Counted from the first letter of the stretch, positions 1 to 7,629 are shown. The stretch: DNA of 34,973 nucleotides from Candidatus Helicobacter avistercoris (GCA_019115525.1 DXDJ01000040.1:1-34973); one strand, 5' to 3'. The notes: generated by a model from the letters alone, not told the origin. Numbers and translations: made by a program.

Positions 1-171
1 CTACTTCTCCTGCATTCTTCCAATCCTCTATTACTGCACTTTTGCATACTTCTTGATATGTCCAACAATACAAAAGGGTTGCATACTCTTCTCTCTCTCC
101 CTGAATGTTTTTAGATGTTTATTCAAATGGAGAAAAGAATCTAGCCTAAAAGCATCTCTCTTTAGACCCAT
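1..171 (-). pseudogene. Broken reading frame running off the left edge, unknown product
   Basis: On the minus strand an ATG at 171 opens a frame (MGLKRDAFRLDSF...) that stops at about 33. From about 115 downwards a second frame is open to the window edge and reads like a real protein (...EREEYATLLYCWTYQEV...). The two frames would join if the (TC)5 dinucleotide run at 90-99 lost one unit. No Shine-Dalgarno is evident before the ATG. I do not recognise the product. It may be a frameshifted gene, a phase-variable gene, or two chance frames; only the 5' part could be inside the window. Confidence 0.3.
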
Positions 172-297
172 TTTTAGATGAGATACAAAAGGGCAGAAAA
201 GTGCCAAAGGTGTTTGGGGTTTTACATAAGAAATGTATTTTTTGGATCATTTAGTGAAGCAATCTTACTAAATTACTCATCTTTAGAATCTCAAATT

Positions 298-313
298 GGG
301 AACACCCTTTGCT
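298..313 (+). promoter_or_regulatory. Sigma-54 (RpoN) type promoter for flgI
   Basis: GG at 299-300 and GC at 311-312 have the -24/-12 spacing of 12, in the context gGGaAC...TTTGCT. Transcription would begin near 323, about 27 bases before the flgI ATG. RpoN control of flgI operons is known in Campylobacter. The match was found by eye. Confidence 0.65.
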
Positions 314-349
314 TCACTAGATACAAAATTTTCCAAAGGAGTGCTGACT

Positions 350-1381
350 ATGAGAAAGGAATCTCTAAAAAGCCTAATACTTTTTCTACTTTTTGCCCTT
401 ACACTTCAGGCACAAAAAATTGGAGAGATTGCCAATATCGTGGGTGTGAGAGACAATCAGCTTATTGGCTATGGTCTTGTTGTAGGACTAAATGGCACAG
501 GAGACAAATCCGCATCTAAATTCACAATGCAAAGCATTGCCAATATGCTTGAATCTGTAAATGTCAAAGTCTCCCCCAATGATATCAAATCCAAAAATAT
601 CGCAGCAGTTATGGTTACAGCGACACTCCCTGCGTTTGCAAAGCAGGGGGATAAGCTAGATATCGTGGTATCCTCTATTGGAGATGCAAAGTCTATTACT
701 GGAGGGACATTGCTTATGACTCCACTGACTGCAGTGGATGGGAATATTTATGCACTTGCACAAGGGGCGATTACCCAAGGAGAGAGCGGAAATGCTCTTG
801 CTGGAAATGTGCTAAGTGGGGCAACAGTGGAGCGAGAAGTAAGCTATGATCTCTACAACAAAACCCAAGCAATCCTTAGCCTAAAATCCTCAGATTTCCA
901 AAATGCAATCAAAGTCCAAAAAGTTCTCAATAGCGTGTTTGGTGAAAATATTGCAAAAGCTGTGGATTCTAGAACGATCAAAGTTAGCAAACCCCAAAAC
1001 CTAAGTATGATCGAGTTTTTGGCTCTTGTGCAAGAGGTTGAAGTCAATTACTCTATGAAAGAAAAAATCATTGTCGATGAAAGAAGTGGAACAATCATTG
1101 CCGGAGTGGGGATCACCATCGAGCCAATTGTCATCACTCATGGAGGATTGACTATCAAAATCACAGAAGAGAAGATCAATGATCCAAAATCCATCGAGCT
1201 AGGCAATGGCTTAAGCCTGAGTGCCAATCAAGGAATCATCTCAACAAATGGGAAAAAACCTACAATCTCTAATATTGTCAGAGCATTGCAAAAAATGGGT
1301 GCAACTCCCAAAAACATCATCTCAATCCTCAGTGCAATGAAGCAAAGTGGTGCAATCAGTGCAGATCTTGAAATCGTCTAA
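350..1381 (+). CDS. flgI: Flagellar P-ring protein FlgI
   Basis: FlgI forms the periplasmic P ring around the flagellar rod. The ATG at 350 is preceded by AAGGAG at 336-341; the frame is open further upstream, but only this start gives a signal peptide (MRKESLKSLILFLL...LQAQ, cut near residue 22). The mature start KIGEIANIVGVRDNQLIGYG and the following GLVVGLNGTGD are typical of the family. The product is about 343 residues, normal for FlgI. It is the first gene after the sigma-54-type promoter and is followed after 9 bases by a FlgJ-like gene, then flgS, so the three look like one transcript. The order matches H. pylori HP0246-HP0244. Confidence 0.95.
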   Translation: MRKESLKSLILFLLFALTLQAQKIGEIANIVGVRDNQLIGYGLVVGLNGTGDKSASKFTMQSIANMLESVNVKVSPNDIKSKNIAAVMVTATLPAFAKQGDKLDIVVSSIGDAKSITGGTLLMTPLTAVDGNIYALAQGAITQGESGNALAGNVLSGATVEREVSYDLYNKTQAILSLKSSDFQNAIKVQKVLNSVFGENIAKAVDSRTIKVSKPQNLSMIEFLALVQEVEVNYSMKEKIIVDERSGTIIAGVGITIEPIVITHGGLTIKITEEKINDPKSIELGNGLSLSANQGIISTNGKKPTISNIVRALQKMGATPKNIISILSAMKQSGAISADLEIV

Positions 1382-1390
1382 GGAGAAAAA

Positions 1391-1690
1391 ATGAAAATGG
1401 ACACAAGCTTGGCAATCCAAAGCTATCAAAATACCAAAACACCAAAGATACAAAATACAAGCGATGATGCTAAGCTCAAAGAACAGACAGATGCCTTTGA
1501 GGCATTGCTTCTTAAAACAATGCTTGCAACTGCAATCAAAAACGAAGATCCACTCTATCCCAAACAAGCAGGAAGCGATGTGTATCACTCCATGTATCTT
1601 GATACTCTCTCAGAGAGTTTGAGCGGAAGCTTTGGGTACAGTGAGTTATTGCTAGGGTATCTAAAAGAACAGCAAGCAGGAAAGAGATAA
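1391..1690 (+). CDS. flgJ: FlgJ-type rod-binding protein without muramidase domain
   Basis: This 99-residue protein matches the N-terminal rod-binding part of FlgJ: the central segment [19 protein letters not shown] followed by [14 protein letters not shown] is the usual signature. The C-terminal peptidoglycan hydrolase domain of enterobacterial FlgJ is absent, which is normal in epsilonproteobacteria. The ATG at 1391 has AGGAG at 1381-1385. The stop overlaps the flgS ATG by one base (TAATG), which suggests translational coupling. It probably helps rod assembly in the periplasm between FlgI production and hook growth. The symbol rests on family resemblance. Confidence 0.75.
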   Translation: MKMDTSLAIQSYQNTKTPKIQNTSDDAKLKEQTDAFEALLLKTMLATAIKNEDPLYPKQAGSDVYHSMYLDTLSESLSGSFGYSELLLGYLKEQQAGKR

Positions 1691-2697
1691 TGCAAGAGAT
1701 TTCTCAAGAGCTTTTGCACAATCTCTCAAGTCAAGATAAGCAAACTTTCCTCTCTACTCTTGGTGAGCTAATCGAGCAGATTGATGAAGCACAAAAAGAC
1801 TTTGTAGGGCTAAAGAGTCTTTTTGAGGGGGTGCTTGAGGTTTTGCCTCAGGCTGTATGGGTGCTCAATGAGAGCAATGAGTTTTTTTACTACAATTCTC
1901 AAGCTTACAAAATCTCCAAAATCCTAGAAAATATTTTGCCTATCAAAGATAGTCTTGAAGTGGAGTTTGAGAGGAATTTTTATCTACTCCAAAGCTCTAT
2001 TGTAGGGGATAAGCAAGTCATCACAGCGACTAATATCACAGATCAAAAACGCCAAGAGCGACTTGCTTCAATGGGGCAAGTTTCAGCTCATTTGGCACAT
2101 GAGATTCGCAATCCAGTAGGATCTATCTCGCTTCTTAGCTCTGCACTTCTTAAGCGTGTGGATGTTGGAAGCAAAAGTATGGTTTATGAAATAAAAAAGG
2201 CAATCTATCGAGTAGAAAGTATCATCAAAGCAACTTTGATGTTTAGCAAGGGGGTTATGCCTCAAAAAGCTTTCCACTCTCTAGAAAGTATTCAAGAAAA
2301 TACCCAAGAGATACTCAACTATACCAACTGCACAAAACCATATAGGCTGGATTTTGATTTTCCCAAAGAGGCTCAGATATGGTGTGATATTGATTTGCTT
2401 GTGATCGTGCTTCAAAATTTTCTCTCCAATGCGATTGATGCAATCGAAGAGGGAGAGTGTGAAGAGGGTGAAATCAAAATTGCCTACAAAGAAGATGAGC
2501 AATCTTATATTTTTGCAATCAGTGATAATGGGAAAGAGATTAAAGATAGTTCAATTTTGTTTGAACCTTTTAAGACTACAAAGCTCAAAGGCACAGGATT
2601 GGGGCTTGCACTCTGCAAGCAAATCATAGAAGCACATGAGGGAAGTATCGAGTTTCTTACATTTCCCAAAACTTTTATACTCAAAATTTCAAAGTAA
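1690..2697 (+). CDS. flgS: Flagellar sensor histidine kinase FlgS
   Basis: FlgS is the cytoplasmic kinase that phosphorylates FlgR, which activates sigma-54 at middle flagellar genes. The protein has 335 residues and no membrane segment. A PAS-like region covers about residues 40-115. The H box LAHEIRNP holds the phospho-accepting His137. N box NFLSNAIDAI, a DNG motif and G box GTGLGLALCK form the ATPase domain. Its place after flgI and the FlgJ-like gene and before napA matches H. pylori HP0244. Since the operon begins with a sigma-54-type promoter, FlgS may promote its own synthesis (inference). Confidence 0.9.
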   Translation: MQEISQELLHNLSSQDKQTFLSTLGELIEQIDEAQKDFVGLKSLFEGVLEVLPQAVWVLNESNEFFYYNSQAYKISKILENILPIKDSLEVEFERNFYLLQSSIVGDKQVITATNITDQKRQERLASMGQVSAHLAHEIRNPVGSISLLSSALLKRVDVGSKSMVYEIKKAIYRVESIIKATLMFSKGVMPQKAFHSLESIQENTQEILNYTNCTKPYRLDFDFPKEAQIWCDIDLLVIVLQNFLSNAIDAIEEGECEEGEIKIAYKEDEQSYIFAISDNGKEIKDSSILFEPFKTTKLKGTGLGLALCKQIIEAHEGSIEFLTFPKTFILKISK

Positions 2698-2721
2698 ATC
2701 AATCGCTTTAAACTAGTTAGA

Positions 2722-2752
2722 TAGAATTTCCAAACGATAAAAACTATCGTTT
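2722..2752 (+). promoter_or_regulatory. napA promoter region with perfect inverted repeat in the leader
   Basis: A -10-like TAGAAT lies at 2722-2727, which would start transcription near 2734. A perfect 8-bp inverted repeat, AAACGATA (2732-2739) and TATCGTTT (2745-2752) around AAAAC, sits directly before the AGGAGG of napA. It could be an operator for a metal or stress regulator, or a hairpin at the extreme 5' end that stabilises the mRNA. No T run follows it, so it is not an obvious flgS terminator. Confidence 0.5.
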
Positions 2753-2763
2753 AGGAGGTTATT

Positions 2764-3198
2764 ATGAAAACTATTGAAGCATTGAAGCAAATTCAGGCAG
2801 ACAGCATTGTGTTTTTTATGAAAACACATAATTATCACTGGAATGTAAAGGGAGCAAATTTCCCACAAATCCACTCTGCAACGCAAGAGATTTATGAGAA
2901 TTTTGCAGAGATCTTTGATGATGTCGCAGAGAGAATCATCCAGCTAGGTGGAGTGCCTTATGTAACGCTTGCAGATTCTCTTAAGGCAAGCAAAATCACA
3001 GAAGAGAGCAAGCAGAGTTTTGTTGCAAATGAAGTGCTTGATGGGGTTTTGAAAGATTATAAATACTTCCAGAGTGCTTTTGAAGAGCTTTCAAGGATTG
3101 CCGATGAGAGTGGAGATAGGGTTACAGCAGGGTTTGCAGATGAAAAAGTGGGACATTTGCAAAAGGGGATTTGGATGCTCAACGCACAAAGGGCATAA
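2764..3198 (+). CDS. napA: Dps-family ferritin NapA (neutrophil-activating protein)
   Basis: NapA forms a 12-subunit shell that oxidises and stores iron and protects DNA from oxidants; the H. pylori protein also activates neutrophils. The 144 residues match the family length. The ferroxidase residues His25, His37, Asp52 and Glu56 stand at the H. pylori positions, within NYHWNVKG, PQIHSATQE and FDDVAERI. A strong AGGAGG at 2753-2758 precedes the ATG. It has its own likely promoter and leader hairpin, and ends at a terminator shared with the convergent accA gene. Position next to flgS is as in H. pylori. Confidence 0.95.
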   Translation: MKTIEALKQIQADSIVFFMKTHNYHWNVKGANFPQIHSATQEIYENFAEIFDDVAERIIQLGGVPYVTLADSLKASKITEESKQSFVANEVLDGVLKDYKYFQSAFEELSRIADESGDRVTAGFADEKVGHLQKGIWMLNAQRA

Positions 3199-3201
3199 AA
3201 G

Positions 3202-3220
3202 AAGAGGCTTTAAGCCTCTT
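3202..3220. terminator. Bidirectional terminator between napA and accA
   Basis: AAGAGGC and GCCTCTT pair around TTTAA. On the plus strand TTT follows; on the minus strand the T-rich CTTTTA follows. The stem overlaps the accA stop codon. Convergent genes meet here, so one hairpin can serve both. Confidence 0.6.
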
Positions 3221-4142
3221 TGAAAGCTCCATAATTCATCAATTTCTCATATCGTTTTGAAAGGAAATCTTCATTACTTTTGATTTCATCAAGAGCTTGC
3301 AGGAAATATTCTCTAATAGCTTTTGCTGCTTCTTCTTTGTTTCGATGTGCTCCAGAGAGAGGTTCTGGGACAATATCATCGATGAGTTTGCACTCTTTGA
3401 GATCTTTTGCAGTGATTTTCATTGCTTTCATTGCAGACTCGATTTTGCTTGGATCATTCCAAAGAATAGCTGCACACCCCTCTGGAGAAATAACACTAAA
3501 TACAGCATAGCTCATCATTGCAAGTCGATCAGCCACAGCGATTGCCAAAGCACCTCCACTTCCACCTTCTCCAATAATGATTGAAATTGTTGGGACTTTT
3601 AAGTCGGCAAATTCTTGCAAGTTTTTTGCAATCGCTTCGCTCTGCCCTCTCTCTTCAGCACCAATCCCTGGATAAGCTCCAGCAGTATCTACAAGCATTA
3701 AGATTGGGATTTCAAACTTCTCGGCAAGTTTTGCAGCTTTTAGGGCTTTGCGATAGCCCTCAGGGTTTGGCATACCAAAATTTCTCTCTAGTTTGTTTTT
3801 TGTTCCTCTTCCCTTTTCTTCTCCAATGACCATCACCTTTTGTCCTTGGATATATCCCAAAAAGCAAACAATAGCTTTGTCATCTTTGAAGTGTCTATCT
3901 CCGCTAATCTCACATTTATCTGTAAGAAGCAAATCAATATAATCCATTGCATAAGGGCGATCAGGGTGGCGAGCGATTTGCATTTTTTGATAATCACTCA
4001 TATTGGAGTAGAGCTTTTGAGTCTCTTTCTGCAAAGTTTGCTCTAAGATTTCTTGTGCGTGAGTATCACCCTTAAGTTTTGCAGAATCAATCTCATCTTG
4101 AATATTTTTGAGCTTTTGCTCAAAATCCAAATAAACAGCCAT
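3210..4142 (-). CDS. accA: Acetyl-CoA carboxylase carboxyltransferase subunit alpha
   Basis: AccA pairs with AccD to move the carboxyl group from biotin on AccB to acetyl-CoA, giving malonyl-CoA for fatty-acid synthesis. The 310 residues match the family. Typical segments are the N-terminal helix region, the [15 protein letters not shown] stretch, [20 protein letters not shown] and the glycine-rich [16 protein letters not shown]. It lies 3 bases after fabF and is the last gene of the fabG-acpP-fabF-accA cluster, as in H. pylori HP0557-HP0561. The biotin subunits accB and accC lie 4-7 kb away; accD is not in the window. Confidence 0.95.
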   Translation of the reverse strand: MAVYLDFEQKLKNIQDEIDSAKLKGDTHAQEILEQTLQKETQKLYSNMSDYQKMQIARHPDRPYAMDYIDLLLTDKCEISGDRHFKDDKAIVCFLGYIQGQKVMVIGEEKGRGTKNKLERNFGMPNPEGYRKALKAAKLAEKFEIPILMLVDTAGAYPGIGAEERGQSEAIAKNLQEFADLKVPTISIIIGEGGSGGALAIAVADRLAMMSYAVFSVISPEGCAAILWNDPSKIESAMKAMKITAKDLKECKLIDDIVPEPLSGAHRNKEEAAKAIREYFLQALDEIKSNEDFLSKRYEKLMNYGAFKEA

Positions 4143-4145
4143 TGA

Positions 4146-5384
4146 TTAGACTTTCTTGAAGATTACAACTCCATTGGTTCCTCCAAAACCAAAGGAATTG
4201 CTCATTACAGCCTCGATTTTTGCTTCTCTTGCAACATTTGGGATATAGTCAAGATCGCATTCAGGATCAGGATTTTCTTGATTGATTGTTGGAGGGAGGA
4301 TACCTTTTTGCATTGCTGTGATGGAGATAACAGCCTCAATCGCTCCAGCAGCACCCAAACAATGTCCGATTTGCCCTTTTGTAGAGCTAACAGATGGGAC
4401 ATTTTCCTTCCCACCAAAGACAGATTTGAGAGCCAAAGTCTCATATAAGTCATTGTAGTAAGTACTTGTCCCATGAGCATTGATATAATCAGGCTTGATC
4501 TTTGCCATATCAAGTGCGGCTTTCATCGCTCGATATGCACCCTCACCTTGAGGAGCTGGAGTGGTGATATGGTTTGCATCTCCACTCTCACCAAAACCTA
4601 CAACTTCAGCATAGATAGTCGCTCCTCTAGCTTTAGCACTCTCATATTCTTCAAGCACCAATGCTCCTGCACCCTCACCCATAACAAATCCACTTCGCTC
4701 TTTGTCAAATGGTCTAGAAGCTTTGGTAGGCTCATCATTTCGATCACATAGTGCTTTCATCGCCGCAAATCCACCAATCCCTACTGGACAGATTGAAGAT
4801 TCTGCACCGATGACTAGCATTTTATCTGCGCCCCCTAGCATAATGGTTTTTGTAGCTTCAGAGATTGCGTGAGTCCCAGCTGCACAAGCTGTAACACTTG
4901 CTAAATTTGGTCCTTTAAGTCCAAACTCAATAGAAGTAAATCCTCCAAGCATATTTACAAGTGCTGAGGGGATGAAAAACGGAGTAATTCTTCTTGGACC
5001 CTTTTGCTCACAGACAATAGAGTTTTTCTCGATATTTCCTAGTCCTCCAATCCCAGCTCCAGAGCTTACACCAAAGCGATCAGAAAGACTCTCATCGCAT
5101 TTCCCATCACTGCCAAGCAATCCACTATCAAACATCGCTTCTTTTGAGGCTTTGAGTGCGATTTGGATAAATCGATCTGCTTTTTTTATCTCTTTTGCAT
5201 CAAGCACTTCTTCAGGGTTGAAATCCGTAATCTCTCCTGCAATCTGCACAGGAAAATCACTCGCATCAAAGCATGAAATTCTTTTAATCCCACAATTTCC
5301 TTCTACAATGGATTTAAAAGAACTTTCTCTAGTAAGACCCAATGAATTGATCATTCCAAGACCTGTTACAACAACGCGACGCAT
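4146..5384 (-). CDS. fabF: 3-oxoacyl-ACP synthase II (FabF)
   Basis: FabF condenses malonyl-ACP with a growing acyl-ACP in the elongation cycle. The 412 residues include the full Cys-His-His triad: Cys in SVTACAAGTHA, His in INAHGTSTYYND and His in GQIGHCLGAAGAIEA. The C-terminal SNSFGFGGTNG loop is also present. A GGAGAAAAA sequence precedes the ATG. It follows acpP after 44 bases that contain a hairpin and is followed by accA. This is the usual helicobacter arrangement, so the partner ACP and the source of malonyl-CoA are made with it. Confidence 0.96.
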   Translation of the reverse strand: MRRVVVTGLGMINSLGLTRESSFKSIVEGNCGIKRISCFDASDFPVQIAGEITDFNPEEVLDAKEIKKADRFIQIALKASKEAMFDSGLLGSDGKCDESLSDRFGVSSGAGIGGLGNIEKNSIVCEQKGPRRITPFFIPSALVNMLGGFTSIEFGLKGPNLASVTACAAGTHAISEATKTIMLGGADKMLVIGAESSICPVGIGGFAAMKALCDRNDEPTKASRPFDKERSGFVMGEGAGALVLEEYESAKARGATIYAEVVGFGESGDANHITTPAPQGEGAYRAMKAALDMAKIKPDYINAHGTSTYYNDLYETLALKSVFGGKENVPSVSSTKGQIGHCLGAAGAIEAVISITAMQKGILPPTINQENPDPECDLDYIPNVAREAKIEAVMSNSFGFGGTNGVVIFKKV

Positions 5385-5401
5385 TTTTTCTCCTTAAGTT
5401 A

Positions 5402-5417
5402 TTCCCCAAGAGGGGAA
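5402..5417 (-). promoter_or_regulatory. Hairpin between acpP and fabF
   Basis: TTCCCC and GGGGAA pair around AAGA in the gap between acpP and fabF. No T run follows on the minus strand. It may protect the acpP end of the message or attenuate read-through, since ACP is needed in far greater amount than FabF (inference). Confidence 0.45.
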
Positions 5418-5428
5418 GTTAATATGTT

Positions 5429-5659
5429 TTACTTTTTGCTATCAATATAAGCTACAACATCACCCACAGATGTGATCTTCTCAGCATCTTCATCAGGGAT
5501 TGATACACCAAGCTTCTCTTCAAGCTCCATAATCAACTCAACAACATCAAGAGAATCTGCATTGAGATCATCAACGAATTTTGATTCCATCTTTACTTCA
5601 TCAGCACTTACTCCAAGTTGCTCAACAACAATTGCTTTTACGTCATCAAATGTAGCCAT
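5429..5659 (-). CDS. acpP: Acyl carrier protein
   Basis: ACP carries growing acyl chains on a phosphopantetheine arm. The small acidic protein has 76 residues, and the attachment site is Ser36 in [12 protein letters not shown]. The four-helix pattern and the C-terminal GDVVAYI are typical. A GGAGAATGT sequence lies before the ATG. It is flanked by fabG upstream and fabF downstream on the same strand. The gap to fabF has a stable hairpin that may set different mRNA levels for the two genes. Confidence 0.96.
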   Translation of the reverse strand: MATFDDVKAIVVEQLGVSADEVKMESKFVDDLNADSLDVVELIMELEEKLGVSIPDEDAEKITSVGDVVAYIDSKK

Positions 5660-5737
5660 ACATTCTCCTTGTTCTTTGATTTTTTGACTAAGCGGTGAAT
5701 TTTAACCAAAAATCTTTTAAAACTCACCAAATTTTGC

Positions 5738-6481
5738 TTACATATACAATCCACCATTGACTTTTAGCACTTCTCCAGTGATATAAGAAGAGCTATCTGA
5801 GAGTAAAAACGCCACACTCTCTGCAATTTCTTTCCCCTCACCAAATCGTGCTAGAGGGATGTTTTTGATGTAATAGTCTTTGATTTCTTCTTTGAGTTCT
5901 GCTGTCATATCTGTTCTAATAAATCCTGGAGTAACACAATTAAATCTAACATTCCTACTTGCACCCTCATAAGCAAATGACTTGCTCATTGCAATCATTC
6001 CACCCTTACTTGCTGCATAGTTTGTTTGTCCAGCATTTCCTCTCTCTCCAATGATTGAAGCGATATTGACCACGGCTCCTCTTCTTTGTTTGCTCATTAC
6101 TTTGAGTGCTTCACGACATCCAACAAAACAAGACTTGAGGTTTGCATCAATCACACCCATAAACTCTTCAGTCTTCATTCTAAGGGCAAGCTTATCATTG
6201 GTGATACCTGCATTATTGACCAGATAGCTAAGCTCTCCATCGCACTCAACAATCGTGCTAATTGCTTGAGTAAAAGCCTCTTCATCTGTTGCATCAAAGC
6301 AAATTGTTGCAGCTACTCCGCCATTATCTGTGATTTCTTTTTGGAGTGCATCTGCAAGCTCAGGTTTTGATCGATAATTGATCCACACCTTTAGCCCATA
6401 TCCAGCCAAAACTCTTGCAATATCTGCACCAATACTTTTGCTTGCACCAGTAATCAAAACATTTTTTCCACTAAAACGCAT
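5738..6481 (-). CDS. fabG: 3-oxoacyl-ACP reductase FabG
   Basis: FabG reduces 3-oxoacyl-ACP with NADPH in fatty-acid elongation. It is a 247-residue short-chain dehydrogenase with the nucleotide motif TGASKSIG near residues 11-18, the NNAG motif, a Ser in NIASIIGERG and the catalytic YAASK. AGGAG lies just before the ATG. A -10-like TACTAT (minus strand, 6516-6511) lies about 30 bases upstream, after the rpsU terminator, so the fab-acc cluster probably starts its own transcript here. One oddity is SKSIG where many FabG have SRGIG; this is a tolerated change. Confidence 0.95.
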   Translation of the reverse strand: MRFSGKNVLITGASKSIGADIARVLAGYGLKVWINYRSKPELADALQKEITDNGGVAATICFDATDEEAFTQAISTIVECDGELSYLVNNAGITNDKLALRMKTEEFMGVIDANLKSCFVGCREALKVMSKQRRGAVVNIASIIGERGNAGQTNYAASKGGMIAMSKSFAYEGASRNVRFNCVTPGFIRTDMTAELKEEIKDYYIKNIPLARFGEGKEIAESVAFLLSDSSSYITGEVLKVNGGLYM

Positions 6482-6558
6482 TTTTGCTCCTAATAAAAAT
6501 TAAAAACAAAATAGTATCTAAAACAATAAAAAATAAAAAGGGGAGAAAAAGAAAGAAG

Positions 6559-6576
6559 CCACCCCAAAAGGGGAGG
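6559..6576 (-). terminator. rpsU terminator
   Basis: On the minus strand CCTCCCC and GGGGTGG pair around TTTT with one internal mismatch, followed by the T-rich CTTCTTTCTTTTTC. It lies 9 bases after the rpsU stop, so rpsU is probably separated from fabG. Confidence 0.7.
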
Positions 6577-6584
6577 TAAGCATC

Positions 6585-6797
6585 TTAGAGTCTTGACTCG
6601 TAGCGTCGCAACATATAAAGACGCTTGAGCATTTTTTTCTTAGCGTTAATCTTTTGCTTTTTGCGTTTTTCAGTATTAGATTCAAAAAATCTTCTTGCTC
6701 GACACTCTGTAACTACAAGGTTTCGATCAGTTTGTTTCTTGAACTTTCTGTAACCCTCATCAAAAGACTCGTTTTCACGCATTTTAATGCCTGGCAT
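6585..6797 (-). CDS. rpsU: 30S ribosomal protein S21
   Basis: S21 is a small basic protein of the 30S platform. The 70 residues include the conserved [21 protein letters not shown] and the Lys/Arg-rich tail ending [11 protein letters not shown], as in other helicobacters. The start at MPGIK is preceded by a GGTGGTG stretch. The likely -10 is TAAAAT about 60 bases upstream. The leader can fold CACTTC with GAAGTG (6827-6832 and 6842-6847), which might affect translation. The tRNA-Arg gene diverges upstream. S21 is next to the fab cluster in H. pylori too. Confidence 0.96.
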   Translation of the reverse strand: MPGIKMRENESFDEGYRKFKKQTDRNLVVTECRARRFFESNTEKRKKQKINAKKKMLKRLYMLRRYESRL

Positions 6798-6900
6798 AAA
6801 ATCACCACCGTTTCGTTTTTGATTTTCACTTCTAAAAAAGTGAAGTGCTAATTTTAGTCAATTTTTTCATTTTTCTCTTCCAAATTTCTCAAACCTTCAT

Positions 6901-6906
6901 TATAAT
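6901..6906 (+). promoter_or_regulatory. -10 box for tRNA-Arg
   Basis: A perfect TATAAT lies 22 bases before the first tRNA base, so transcription would start near 6913. No good -35 is seen, which is common for housekeeping promoters in Helicobacter. Confidence 0.7.
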
Positions 6907-6927
6907 TACGCTTTTGCTTCAAAATGT

Positions 6928-7004
6928 GTGTCCATAGCTCAGCTGAATAGAGCAACAGGTTGCGGTCCTGTAGGTCGGGGGTTTGAATCCCTCTGGGCAT
7001 ACCA
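6928..7004 (+). tRNA. tRNA-Arg, anticodon GCG
   Basis: The cloverleaf is complete. The acceptor is 6928-6934 with 6994-7000 (two G-U pairs), the D stem GCTC/GAGC, the anticodon stem ACAGG/CCTGT with loop TTGCGGT, the T stem GGGGG/CCCTC, and ACCA is encoded at 7001-7004. The anticodon GCG (6962-6964) reads CGC and CGU. Arginine identity bases C35 and A20 and a G37 are present. Unusually, position 19 is A (6946) and position 56 is T (6984), replacing the near-universal G19-C56 elbow pair with A-U. Confidence 0.95.
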
Positions 7005-7033
7005 TTCTTTAGGATTCTTCAAGGTTTTATCAG

Positions 7034-7626
7034 ATGAGATTTTTCGGTTTTGTTTTTTCACTTTTTTATTTATCAATTCACTTCAAGCACAAGATAAGAC
7101 TCAAAAAGCCTTTGAGATTTTGAGCGATGTTTTGCAATTTTTACCTGCACTTTCTGCTTCTTACTCTTTGGCAATCAAGGATTATGAAGGGTTAAAGGAA
7201 CTTGCTATTGGTTTTGGAACAACCATAGGAGTAACACTTATTAGCAAAGCTTCTTTGAATGCACTTGCAAAAAAATATCCACAAAAGCTTCAAATCGCTC
7301 TGCGTCCTAATCATGCTAATTATGAGGGATTTCCTTCTGGACATACTTCATCAGCTTTTAGTGCAGCAGGGTATATGCAAAGACGCTATGGCTGGAAATG
7401 GAGAGTTCCTATGAGTCTTTTGGCTACTCTTACGGGGATCTCAAGAGTGGTGGCAAACAAGCGTACGCCAGTGCAAGTTATTGCAGGAGCAATGCTTGGG
7501 TTTGGTGTTAGCTATCTTGTAGCTTCAAGATACATAGATCCTAGCATAGATAGAATCTCTTTTAAACACAGCAAAGACATACGCCAAAGAGAGGCATACT
7601 CTCTTAGCTATGCTCATTCTTTTTAG
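7034..7626 (+). CDS. PAP2-family phosphatase-like protein, frame broken near its start
   Basis: The frame open from about 7036 to 7626 encodes a PAP2 (type 2 phosphatidic acid phosphatase) fold: RPNHANYEGFPSGHTSSAFS and SRVVANKRTPVQVIAG are motifs 2 and 3. It has no usable start in its own frame after the tRNA; a GTG at 6928 lies inside the tRNA. The only good start is ATG 7034 with AAGG at 7021-7024, but that frame is off by one. One extra T in either T6 run (7053-7058 or 7062-7067) restores a clean signal peptide ending LFINSLQAQ and a product of about 197 residues. Motif 3 has Arg where the catalytic His is expected, and Gln where Asp is expected. Relatives dephosphorylate lipids or undecaprenyl-PP; activity here is uncertain. 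Confidence 0.7.
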
Positions 7627-7629
7627 GAG

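Noticed and set aside
178-519. A 113-codon frame overlapping the start of flgI
   Set aside because: It lies in another frame over the flgI signal peptide, has no ribosome site and no family features. The flgI frame is clearly the real one.
4972-5397. A 141-codon plus-strand frame over fabF
   Set aside because: It is antisense to a conserved FabF sequence and has no independent support.
6928-7033. GTG start at 6928 extending the PAP2-like protein through the tRNA
   Set aside because: It would translate the tRNA gene itself. The first residues encode tRNA sequence in one frame and no ribosome site lies before it.
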